NCBI RefSeq assembly: GCF_002631205.1
Contig: NZ_PDLO01000001.1
Coordinates: 62,001 to 126,000, forward strand
Origin: Neolewinella marina
GTDB taxonomy: Bacteria; Bacteroidota; Bacteroidia; Chitinophagales; Saprospiraceae
Length of the DNA: 64,000 nt
Reading direction: 5' to 3'
A model generated the notes under the pieces. It saw nothing but the letters and a program-made list of their open reading frames with translations. It ran no database searches and was not told where the DNA came from. Positions 28,918 to 37,108 of the stretch are shown piece by piece. Position 1 is the first letter of the stretch. The number at the start of each line of letters is the position of its first letter. Made by a program: the position numbers and the translations under genes.

Positions 28918-30205
28918 TTTCCCCGCGCAGGTAATCCAGGGCCAGGTTGGTGTACAGCTGGACGCCGTGGATCAGCCCCCGCTCGTCGATCACGAAATCG
29001 GGGGTATGGTGGCCGGGCGCTTCGCTGCGGTCCATTTCGGGGGCCATGCCGCCGAGGAAAAGGAAGACGGAGGGCACCTCCCGGGCAAAGAAGGAAAAGT
29101 CTTCCGCTCCGGTGACGGCGTTCACCAGGTGGACGTTCTCCTCGCCTACCGTAGCCTTGACGGTGGGCAGCATCCGCTCCGTCATCTCGGGGTCGTTGTA
29201 GGTTACGGGGTAGCCCTTGTCGATGGTCACCACGGCTTCGGCGCCGGAGCTGGCGGCGATGTTGGTGGCGGTGCGGCGGATCTTGTCGAAAATGTCGGCC
29301 TTCATGTCCTCATCCAGGGTGCGGATGGTGCCGATGAGGGTCACCTCCTCGGGGATGATGTTGCTGCGCACGCCGCCCTGGATCTTGCCGATGCTGATCA
29401 CGGCGGCTTCCTTGGTGAGTTCCGTCTGCCGGGCTACGATGAGCTGGAGGCCGGTGACGATCTGGGCGGCGGCGGTAATCGGGTCGACTCCCGACCAGGG
29501 GGCCGAGCCGTGGGCCTGCTTGCCCTTCACAACGATGGAGAAGCTGTTGCTGGCGGCCATGGCCCCACCGGGTTTGTAGTTGACGTGGCCCACCGGCGTC
29601 TGGCTGTTGATGTGGATACCAAAGGCGGCCTCCACGCCGTAGTCGGACAGCACCCCTTCCTTGACCATCAGTTCGGCGCCCCCTTCCTCTCCTTCCGGGG
29701 CACCTTCCTCGGCGGGCTGGAAGAGGAAGACTACCGTGCCCGGGATATTTTCCCGCTGTTTCGTCAGGATCTCGGCGGCTCCCATCAGCATGGCCACGTG
29801 GGTATCGTGTCCGCAGGCGTGCATCACGCCCACCTGCTCTCCCCGGTATTCCCCGACGGCCTTGCTGGCGAAGGGCAGGTCGGCCCGCTCGGTGACCGGC
29901 AGGGCGTCGATGTCGGCGCGGAGGGCTACTACCCCACCGGGCTTGCCGCCCTTCAGGATGCCCACCACTCCGGTGTGGGCCACGTTGGTGCGGACTTCCA
30001 TCCCCAGTTTGCGCAGGTGCTCGGCGATGTACTTCCCAGTTTCTACCTCACGGTTACTCAGTTCCGGGTACTGGTGGACGTGGCGGCGCCACTCGATGAC
30101 CTTCTCTTCAAGGTCCTGGGCCGCAGCCGCCGTGCGGGCGTAAGGGGCTTGGGCGGTGAGGGCGGCGCAGGTGGCCACGAGCAGGGCGGTAAACAGCTTT
30201 CGCAT
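28907..30205 (-). CDS. Exported M20 family amidohydrolase (HipO/ama-type)
   Basis: 432 residues. A signal peptide (MRKLFTALLVATCAALTAQA) places it outside the cytoplasm, unusual compared with cytosolic hippurate hydrolases. M20D signatures: RRHVHQYPELSNRE, LRADIDALPV, HACGHDTH (metal-binding His and Asp), FQPAEEG (catalytic Glu) and VTGAEDFSF near the C-terminus. It hydrolyses N-acyl amino acids or related amides; the substrate is unknown. First gene of a likely three-gene unit with DUF4421 and DoxX-like genes. Confidence 0.92.
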   Translation of the reverse strand: MRKLFTALLVATCAALTAQAPYARTAAAAQDLEEKVIEWRRHVHQYPELSNREVETGKYIAEHLRKLGMEVRTNVAHTGVVGILKGGKPGGVVALRADIDALPVTERADLPFASKAVGEYRGEQVGVMHACGHDTHVAMLMGAAEILTKQRENIPGTVVFLFQPAEEGAPEGEEGGAELMVKEGVLSDYGVEAAFGIHINSQTPVGHVNYKPGGAMAASNSFSIVVKGKQAHGSAPWSGVDPITAAAQIVTGLQLIVARQTELTKEAAVISIGKIQGGVRSNIIPEEVTLIGTIRTLDEDMKADIFDKIRRTATNIAASSGAEAVVTIDKGYPVTYNDPEMTERMLPTVKATVGEENVHLVNAVTGAEDFSFFAREVPSVFLFLGGMAPEMDRSEAPGHHTPDFVIDERGLIHGVQLYTNLALDYLRGENGK

Positions 30206-30250
30206 CAGGGTTACATTTGCCGCGGAAGATACGTAATTCCCGAAGTGCCC

Positions 30251-30745
30251 CTAGCAGACCTTGTCGGCGCAGGCCGAGGACGCAAAGGCGTCCGGCTTGG
30301 CCTTGAACACGAAGCCCATGCCCAGGATATAGCCCATGGCTTCCTTCAGGGCTACGTTGCTCTGGAAGTGAGGATCGGTGTTGATGTCGGCGTGGACCTC
30401 CAGTTCGACCTTGTATTTGTCGAGGATACCGCAAAGGGCGTAGGCGATTTCCACCGAGCGGCCGACTTCAAGGATCATCCGTTCCCGTAGCCCGATTTCC
30501 ATCTTGCTCTTGTAGTTGGCAATGAACATAAAGCCGCCCCGCTTCTCGCGCAGGAACACGATCACGGTGGCAAATTCCACGGTAGCTCCCCTTACCTGAC
30601 TGTCGGTACCGATGCACACCTTCAGCCGGTGGCCTTCCCCGATCTCCCGCGCCACGGTTTCCTCCACGGCCTTGGTGATGGGCGCCTCGATGCGGCGTCC
30701 ATCGTAGCGTCGCCACTGCATATCGGTTAATGCCTTAGTATACAT
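30251..30745 (-). CDS. YkuK-type ribonuclease H-like protein (DUF458)
   Basis: About 164 residues from the ATG at 30745; an ATG 12 codons upstream is less typical. The core CIGTDSQV, FATVIVFLREKRGGFMFI, LEVHADINTDPHFQSNVALKEAMGYILGMG and FASSACADKV match the YkuK family of predicted RNase H-fold proteins. The Asp/Glu/Asp pattern suggests metal binding. The biological role is not defined. It follows no gene closely and stands alone between the amidohydrolase and the divergent ATPase. Confidence 0.85.
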   Translation of the reverse strand: MYTKALTDMQWRRYDGRRIEAPITKAVEETVAREIGEGHRLKVCIGTDSQVRGATVEFATVIVFLREKRGGFMFIANYKSKMEIGLRERMILEVGRSVEIAYALCGILDKYKVELEVHADINTDPHFQSNVALKEAMGYILGMGFVFKAKPDAFASSACADKVC

Positions 30746-30853
30746 GGGGTTGCGTTTTTGAGGGTCTCCGTGAAGATACACTAATCAACCGACCCGCGGG
30801 CCGCTGATCGCGACCGGCGAGCGACATATTTCAACCGATGCAAGGTGGCAGGT

Positions 30854-33544
30854 ATGAGATTTAACACTTACTTTACCCGTATGCGCGAAAGCAAGGAAAA
30901 GGAGGCCGTCATTCCCAGCTTTAAGTTCAAGGAGCTTAAGGTCTATAATTCAACCGAATACCTCTGGGACAACGTAAAGAAGTACCGGCAGGTCTTCGAT
31001 CGCTTCGAGACGGCTTACGTGTACACCGAGCTGTCGCTCTTCAACAAGCGCTTTGACGTGGAGGACTGGACCCTCCACGTTACCCTCAAATGCTTCAATA
31101 CCGATGACAGCGGCCGTACGGAAATGTGCTGCCTGAACATCGAAAAGGAGGTAAGCCGTTTCGACCACCTGGTGCTGATCCGGGAGGGCTGGGGCAACCA
31201 GAAAAAGGGCAGTATCTGGAAATCGGGGACCTACTGCTGGGAAGCCTACGTAGACGGACACCGCATCGGCTCCAAATATTTCTACGTGATCGAACCCGAG
31301 CGAAACCTGTCGGAAGAGGGGGACCCCGAACCGGACGAGAGAGGGAACATTGCCGACAAATACCTGAAGCTCAACTCCGTGCGGCTCTACGAAGGACCGT
31401 ACGATGACCTGCCCGCCGAGGACCGGGTGTACCTGAAGGCATTCTCCAGTCAGGAAACCCGCTACGTCTACCTCGAGGTGGAATTTCAGAACCTGCAGCC
31501 GGAGCGCGACTGGTACCTCGAGCTTTTCACCAAGTTCCACAACCAGGCCCGCGACCTCAAGGGGCAGGTCAGCCGGCTCACCCACGTCCGGAAAGGGGAA
31601 GAAACCGTACGCCTCGCCGCCGGCTGGGGTTCCGCCGCCCCGAACCTCTGGCAACCGGACCAGTACGTGGCGGACCTGGTCTTCCTCGACAGCCTGCTCG
31701 CCTCCGTTCCATTCGTGGTGGGCGACGAGGCCCAGGAGGGCACCCCCCAGGTATATCTCCCGGATTCCCCGCGGCCAGTTCAGTTGGGACCCGCCGAAGA
31801 TGGCAACGAAACCTTCGAGCACATCATGAGCGGGCTGGACGACCTCATCGGCCTCCAGGAAGTCAAACAACAGGTCAGGGACCACGCCATCTACATCCAG
31901 TTCCTCCAGCTGCGGCAGAAGCGTGGCTTTGAGATGGATACGGGCATCGATGTCCACGCCGTCTTCAGTGGCAACCCGGGTACGGGCAAGACCACGGTGG
32001 CCCGCATGATGGGCAAGCTGTACAAGAAGATGGGGCTGCTGACCAGCGGCCACACCGTAATCGCCGACCGGGTCGACCTCGTCGGAGAATACATCGGTCA
32101 GACCGCCCCCAAAACCCGGGAGGTGATTGAGAGCGCCCGCGGCGGCGTGCTCTTTATCGACGAAGCCTACTCCCTGGCCCGCAGCAACGACGACGGCAAG
32201 GACTTTGGCCGCGAGGTGATCGAAATTCTGGTAAAAGAGATGTCGAATGGCCCCGGTGATATGGCCGTAATCGTGGCCGGCTACACCGAGGAGATGAACC
32301 GCTTCCTGGACAGCAACACGGGGTTGAAGTCGCGCTTCAAGCACTACTACGAGTTCCGCAATTTCCTGCCACAGGAGCTGAGCCTCATTGCCGACTACGC
32401 CGCCAGGCGGCTCGGCGTCAAGTTCACCCTGGAAGCCAAGGCCCTGGTGGACGAAACCATCACCCAGGCCTTCCGCAGCCGCGACCGCACCTTCGGCAAC
32501 GCCCGCTACGTCCACGACCTGGTAGAAAAGGCCAAGGTGCAGATGGCGCTGCGCATCATGCGGAAGGACGATACCGGGGAAAGCCTCTCCGATGAATACC
32601 TGAGCACCATCGAGGTGGGGGACGTGATGGGCATCCACCCCCTCGTCGAACGGGCCCGCCCCCTCATTCCGGTCAACGAAGCCCTGCTAGCCGCTACCCT
32701 GGAGGAGCTCGACGCCCTGGTGGGTATGGAAAACGTAAAGGCCCAGCTGCACGAACTGGTGAGCCTGGTACGCTACTACCGGCAGACCGGGCAGGACGTA
32801 CTCAATGCCTTTCACCTGCACACCGTGCTGGTCGGCAACCCCGGTACCGGCAAGACCACCATCGCCCGCATCCTGGCTACCCTCTACAACGCCCTCGGGG
32901 TGCTGGAGCGGGGCCACATCGTGGAAACGGACCGGCAGGGGCTGGTGGCTGGATACGTAGGACAAACCGCCGAGAAAACCGCCAAAGTGATCGAGAACGC
33001 CCTGGGCGGGGTGCTCTTCATCGACGAGGCTTACGCCCTGACGCAGAACAGCACCGGGCAGCGGGGCGACTTCGGCGACGAAGCCATTCAAACCCTCCTG
33101 AAACGAATGGAAGACCAGCGCGGACAGTTCTTCGTGTGCGTAGCTGGCTACCCGGACAATATGGAAAGCTTTCTCAAGGCCAACCCCGGACTCAGCAGCC
33201 GCTTCGACAAAATCCTGCGGTTTGAGGATTACTCCCCCGAGCAGCTCATCGAGATCTCGGAGCGCATGTTCCGCCAGCGCAAGGCCCAGGTATCACCGCC
33301 CGCCCGCCAGCACCTGCGCGACTACCTCACGTTCCTGCACAAGTACCGCGACGCCTACTTCGGTAACGCCCGCACGGTGCGGCAGCTGGTCGACGACGTC
33401 ATCCGCCGGCACGACCTGCGGCAAGCCGCCGAAACGGGCCGCCCAAAAAGGTCGGCCAAGCCGCGCATCGCGAAGGCCGACGTGGAGCACCTGCTGCTGG
33501 ATACCCGCGCCCTGTCCATCCAGCGCAAGAGCATCGGCTTCTAG
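30854..33544 (+). CDS. CbxX/CfqX-type ATPase with two AAA+ modules and a duplicated N-terminal domain
   Basis: About 896 residues from the ATG at 30854 (a GTG at 30845 adds three). Residues about 18-140 and 175-300 are two copies of one beta-rich domain: both have an ETxYVY strand, DWxL, then GWG followed by W and Y. Two AAA+ ATPase modules follow. The first has Walker A GNPGTGKTT from Gly373 and Walker B LFIDEA with Asp436; the second has them at Gly661 and Asp724. Both modules look catalytically intact. CbxX/CfqX proteins remodel protein complexes (rubisco activase is one), but the client here is unknown. Its TAG stop shares CTAG with the convergent lipoprotein gene. Confidence 0.88.
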   Translation: MRFNTYFTRMRESKEKEAVIPSFKFKELKVYNSTEYLWDNVKKYRQVFDRFETAYVYTELSLFNKRFDVEDWTLHVTLKCFNTDDSGRTEMCCLNIEKEVSRFDHLVLIREGWGNQKKGSIWKSGTYCWEAYVDGHRIGSKYFYVIEPERNLSEEGDPEPDERGNIADKYLKLNSVRLYEGPYDDLPAEDRVYLKAFSSQETRYVYLEVEFQNLQPERDWYLELFTKFHNQARDLKGQVSRLTHVRKGEETVRLAAGWGSAAPNLWQPDQYVADLVFLDSLLASVPFVVGDEAQEGTPQVYLPDSPRPVQLGPAEDGNETFEHIMSGLDDLIGLQEVKQQVRDHAIYIQFLQLRQKRGFEMDTGIDVHAVFSGNPGTGKTTVARMMGKLYKKMGLLTSGHTVIADRVDLVGEYIGQTAPKTREVIESARGGVLFIDEAYSLARSNDDGKDFGREVIEILVKEMSNGPGDMAVIVAGYTEEMNRFLDSNTGLKSRFKHYYEFRNFLPQELSLIADYAARRLGVKFTLEAKALVDETITQAFRSRDRTFGNARYVHDLVEKAKVQMALRIMRKDDTGESLSDEYLSTIEVGDVMGIHPLVERARPLIPVNEALLAATLEELDALVGMENVKAQLHELVSLVRYYRQTGQDVLNAFHLHTVLVGNPGTGKTTIARILATLYNALGVLERGHIVETDRQGLVAGYVGQTAEKTAKVIENALGGVLFIDEAYALTQNSTGQRGDFGDEAIQTLLKRMEDQRGQFFVCVAGYPDNMESFLKANPGLSSRFDKILRFEDYSPEQLIEISERMFRQRKAQVSPPARQHLRDYLTFLHKYRDAYFGNARTVRQLVDDVIRRHDLRQAAETGRPKRSAKPRIAKADVEHLLLDTRALSIQRKSIGF

Positions 33545-34335
33545 AATTCCGTAAATACGGTTTCGGGGAGGGTGTCGGTCACCACGATATTGCTGAGCTG
33601 GAAGCGGCCGCCCCGGTCGCCCGAGAGCAGTAAGCCCTCGTAGTCCCGGTAGCCGTTGAAGGGAGTTTCCAGGGCCGCCGTGGTATCGGCCGCGTTGCGG
33701 TAGAACTGCCAGGTGTTGATGCGGTAATTCTCCTGATCTACGAACAGGCGGTAACGGTTGCCCGGGGTATCGCCGACATCGGTGAAGGTGAGGTCGATGA
33801 CTTCCGAAGGCCGGCTCTGCCGCGGGTCGGTTTCCTGGCCTACGTACTTCAGGGTTACCCCGCTGTCCTTCAGCTTGAAGGGCTGCAGCAACCAGTAACT
33901 GTCGTTGATGAACATAGAGTTGGCCGACTGGAGATAAATCTTCAGGCTGTCCGGATCGGTCATTTCCGCTCCGTTCTTTTGTACGGCTCCGGTCAGCCGG
34001 TCCGGGTCGCTATAGTCCAGCAGGTACACCATGCTGTCCTGGGGTACTTCGATCCGCACCCGGTCGTCCCGCTTGTCCCAGGTGAGCTGGCGGGCGCCGA
34101 AGAAGTCCCACTTGAAATAGCGGGCCGCGTCGTAAGCCTGCCGTCCGCCGTGGCGTACCATGACGCTGTCGGCAATGGCGATGGCCTCCGGGTCGGAGCC
34201 GGCCTCGTCGAAGCCCTCGGCCGCCGGGTTCGGATCGGTGACCTCGACGGTTTCCGTCGTAGGCTCGATGTCCGGCGATCCGCAGGCGGCCAGGAAGAGA
34301 AAAGTGAGCAGGGATAAGGGAGTGCTGAATTTCAT
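33541..34335 (-). CDS. Lipoprotein with LolA-like beta-sheet region
   Basis: About 264 residues from the ATG at 34335 (an ATG nine bases upstream is also possible). The lipobox FLAAC gives an N-terminal lipid anchor. A linker rich in Thr, Glu and Pro precedes a domain starting DSVMVRHGGRQAYDAARYFKWDFFGARQ, which resembles Bacteroidota LolA-fold-like proteins of unknown function. The stop overlaps the ATPase stop as CTAG. Confidence 0.72.
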   Translation of the reverse strand: MKFSTPLSLLTFLFLAACGSPDIEPTTETVEVTDPNPAAEGFDEAGSDPEAIAIADSVMVRHGGRQAYDAARYFKWDFFGARQLTWDKRDDRVRIEVPQDSMVYLLDYSDPDRLTGAVQKNGAEMTDPDSLKIYLQSANSMFINDSYWLLQPFKLKDSGVTLKYVGQETDPRQSRPSEVIDLTFTDVGDTPGNRYRLFVDQENYRINTWQFYRNAADTTAALETPFNGYRDYEGLLLSGDRGGRFQLSNIVVTDTLPETVFTEF

Positions 34336-34353
34336 ACGGGCCATAACAGTAAA

Positions 34354-35448
34354 CTAGCGCAGCAGTTCGGCGGCGAGGTAGACGGGTTGGTGGTCGCTGA
34401 AGCGAAAGTCCTGGTTGATGGTTTTCACCTGTCGCAACCGAACGTTGGGGCTGGTCAGGAAATAGTCGATCACGCTGCGTTCCGAGCGGTGGGCGTCGTA
34501 GGCTTCGTCGGACTTGCGGACGGTAGCCACGGTGGGCGCATACGCCCAGGCCCAGCCGTCGGGCAGAAAGTCGAAGTCAACGGCCGGGGGCAGCACCGTT
34601 TCCTCCACGGTTGGGTTCAGGCTGAACCAGTTGAAGCCCGGGGGCACCTGGTTCCAGTCCCCCCCTACGATTACGTAATTGCCGGCAGCGTAATCCGCCA
34701 GCACCAGCTCGCGCAGGTAGTTCATCTGCTCCCGCCGCAGGCTGCCATCGCTGTCGTAGGCCGACAGGTGGATGTTGTACACCACCAGCGGGGTGCCCCA
34801 GGCGGTGGGGAATTCCTGCCGCAGGGCGCAGCGGTCGAGCTGGAACAGTCGGGTGGGCCAGGGAAATTCCCCCGGCAGCTGGATGCGCTGGGCGGCAGCG
34901 GGGGCGTAGCGGCTCAGGGTGACCAGCCCGCTCTGCACCTGCCCGTAGTGGTCCCAGGGCTGGAACAGGGGGATGGGCACCAGGTTACTCTGGAAATTGG
35001 GCGCGTAGGTAACTGAATATCCCGGTAGGGCCCGCCGGGCGGTATCGAGCTGGTTGGTGAAGTAGCTGCGGCGGCTGGCGGTGTCCACCTCCTGCAGCAG
35101 GAAGAAGTCGCTGAGGGTGCTCGTCAGGGTGAGCCGCTGTCCGTCCACGTAGCGGTCCACGTTTTCGCGGGAAGTGCGCGCGCGGCCCAGTTCGGTCCAC
35201 AGCACGTCGCCCCGGTTGTAGAAGAAGTAGTCCTCGGAGCCCAGGCCGCCGTAACCGACGTTCCAGGTCACGAACGTAAGCACCGAGTCTTCGATGACGG
35301 TTGGGGCGGCGGGGGACGCGGGTTCCGGGGTCAGGTCTGCCGTGCCCCGGGGCTGCCAGTCGGTGAGGGTGCCGTAGAGCAGAATGGCGGCCACGTATAC
35401 CGCCGCGAAATAAATTGGGTACCGCAGCACCCGCCAGATCTTGCGCAT
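34354..35448 (-). CDS. Endonuclease/exonuclease/phosphatase family protein with N-terminal membrane anchor
   Basis: About 364 residues from the ATG at 35448. A membrane segment (about 8-27) anchors the protein. The EEP domain shows TFVTWNVGYGG, FLLQEVD (metal-binding Glu), VVYNIHLSAYD, VIVGGDWNQVP (Asp and Asn) and the C-terminal FSDHQPV (catalytic His). The substrate may be a phosphodiester such as a lipid or nucleic acid. An exact TACCTTTG box (35459-35452) ends only 3 nt before the ATG, so the mRNA is probably leaderless. The lipoprotein gene follows within 20 nt. Confidence 0.88.
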   Translation of the reverse strand: MRKIWRVLRYPIYFAAVYVAAILLYGTLTDWQPRGTADLTPEPASPAAPTVIEDSVLTFVTWNVGYGGLGSEDYFFYNRGDVLWTELGRARTSRENVDRYVDGQRLTLTSTLSDFFLLQEVDTASRRSYFTNQLDTARRALPGYSVTYAPNFQSNLVPIPLFQPWDHYGQVQSGLVTLSRYAPAAAQRIQLPGEFPWPTRLFQLDRCALRQEFPTAWGTPLVVYNIHLSAYDSDGSLRREQMNYLRELVLADYAAGNYVIVGGDWNQVPPGFNWFSLNPTVEETVLPPAVDFDFLPDGWAWAYAPTVATVRKSDEAYDAHRSERSVIDYFLTSPNVRLRQVKTINQDFRFSDHQPVYLAAELLR

Positions 35449-35451
35449 GCC

Positions 35452-35459
35452 CAAAGGTA
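35452..35459 (-). promoter_or_regulatory. TAnnTTTG promoter box at the start codon of the EEP gene
   Basis: TACCTTTG on the minus strand is an exact match to the Bacteroidota -7 box and leaves only GGC before the ATG. If initiation occurs at the usual distance, the transcript begins at or within a base or two of the start codon. Confidence 0.6.
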
Positions 35460-35518
35460 GTGGTAGCGCGGCGGCCGGCCATAGCAAACCTTTACGGGCA
35501 AAAGTTGTACCCTAAGCC

Positions 35519-37108
35519 ATGAAAGTAGACCGCCTGCCCTTTTCCGAGGTTCCCCAGTTTTCCAAGCGCGATGTTGCCTACGCTACCGGCAGCGAGGATT
35601 TGCTCCCCTTCCAGAAGTATCCCGTTTCCCTGGAGGCCTTTGCCCAGGTGATGGAAGACAAGGACCGCGACGCGACGGACCGGGAGCTCCTGGTCGATGA
35701 GTTGACGAAGCAGTTCGCCGACCTTCCGCCACACCCGGCGGTTACGGAGGCCCTCGGGCACCTGCGTTCCCGGCAAACCTATACGGTGATCACCGCCCAC
35801 CAGCCTTCCCTCTTCTTTGGCCCCCTCTACTTCGTGCTGAAAATTTGCTCGACCATCAACCTGGCCCGGCAGCTGAACGCCCGTTACCCGGAGCGAAAGG
35901 TCGTTCCCGTATTCATCAGTGGTGGCGAGGACCACGACTTCCCGGAAGTGAACCACACCCACGTCTACGGCAACCGGATCAGCTGGGACAACGAGATCGG
36001 CGGGCCGGTGGCCGACTACCCAACGGACAGCCTGGCCCCCGTGCTGGAACAACTCCGGGAGGTGCTCGGCGACCGGGACACGGCCCGGGAGATCTACCAG
36101 AAGATTGAGCAGGCCTACACCACCCACGGCCGCTACGGCACCGCGACCCTGGCCCTGGTCCACGAGCTGTTCGGGCGCTACGGACTCGTCGTGGCCGACA
36201 TGAGCCGCACCGCCTTCAAGCGTGCCTTCCAGCCCTATATGGAGCGGGAACTGTTCGAATCCGTCAGCCAGCCCCTGATCGAGGCCGCCCAGCAGAAGCT
36301 GGAAAAGCTGGGCTACAGCGGACAGGCCCACGCCCGGGAGATAAACCTCTTCTACCTGACGCCCCACCGCCGCGACCGCATCGTGCGTGAAGGCGATACT
36401 TTCCGGGTGCTGGATACTGATCTGCAGTTCACCGCCGACGCGCTGCGCCAGGAGCTGAAGGAACACCCCGAGCGCTTCAGTCCCAATGTCGTCATGCGCC
36501 CCCTCTTCGAGGAACTTATCTTCCCGAACCTGGCCTACATCGGCGGCGGCGGCGAGTTGGCCTACTGGCTGGAACGCAAGGAGCAGTTTGCTGCTTTCGG
36601 CATCAACTTCCCGATGCTCATCCGCCGCAATTCCGTTCTCTGGATCGACAAGGGCAACCAAAAGAAGCTGGACAAGCTGGAACTGGACTACCGCGAGCTG
36701 TTCCGGGAAGCCGACCTCATCATCCGCGATTACGTGGCCCGGCAGTCCGAAAACGAACTGAGCCTGGCGGAAGAGCTGCAGGAGCTGGAGCAACTCTTCA
36801 ACCGCATCGCCGAAAAGGCGGCGGGCATCGATCCCACCCTGGCCAAGGCCGTGATGGGGGAACACGCCCGCCAGGCCAAGGCCGTGGAGAACCTCGAAGG
36901 ACGGCTGCGGCGCACCGAAAAGCAACGCTTCGAAACCGCCATGAACCAGATCCGGGGACTGCGCGACAAGCTCTTCCCCCGGAACGGCATGCAGGAGCGC
37001 TACGACAGCTTCCTGAACTTCTACCTCCAGGAAGGGGACGCCTTTTTCGAGGTGCTGATCGAAGAGCTGAACCCGCTCGAGGAAGGGCTGGTCGTCATTC
37101 AGCCCTAG
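35519..37108 (+). CDS. bshC: Bacillithiol biosynthesis cysteine-adding enzyme
   Basis: 529 residues, the family length. The motifs ITAHQPSLFFGPLYFVLKI, VVPVFISGGEDHDFPEVNH and GGGGELAYWLERK, with a C-terminal coiled coil, identify BshC, which joins cysteine to glucosaminyl-malate to make bacillithiol. The other bsh genes are not in the window. The stop shares CTAG with the convergent tricorn-like gene. Confidence 0.93.
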   Translation: MKVDRLPFSEVPQFSKRDVAYATGSEDLLPFQKYPVSLEAFAQVMEDKDRDATDRELLVDELTKQFADLPPHPAVTEALGHLRSRQTYTVITAHQPSLFFGPLYFVLKICSTINLARQLNARYPERKVVPVFISGGEDHDFPEVNHTHVYGNRISWDNEIGGPVADYPTDSLAPVLEQLREVLGDRDTAREIYQKIEQAYTTHGRYGTATLALVHELFGRYGLVVADMSRTAFKRAFQPYMERELFESVSQPLIEAAQQKLEKLGYSGQAHAREINLFYLTPHRRDRIVREGDTFRVLDTDLQFTADALRQELKEHPERFSPNVVMRPLFEELIFPNLAYIGGGGELAYWLERKEQFAAFGINFPMLIRRNSVLWIDKGNQKKLDKLELDYRELFREADLIIRDYVARQSENELSLAEELQELEQLFNRIAEKAAGIDPTLAKAVMGEHARQAKAVENLEGRLRRTEKQRFETAMNQIRGLRDKLFPRNGMQERYDSFLNFYLQEGDAFFEVLIEELNPLEEGLVVIQP

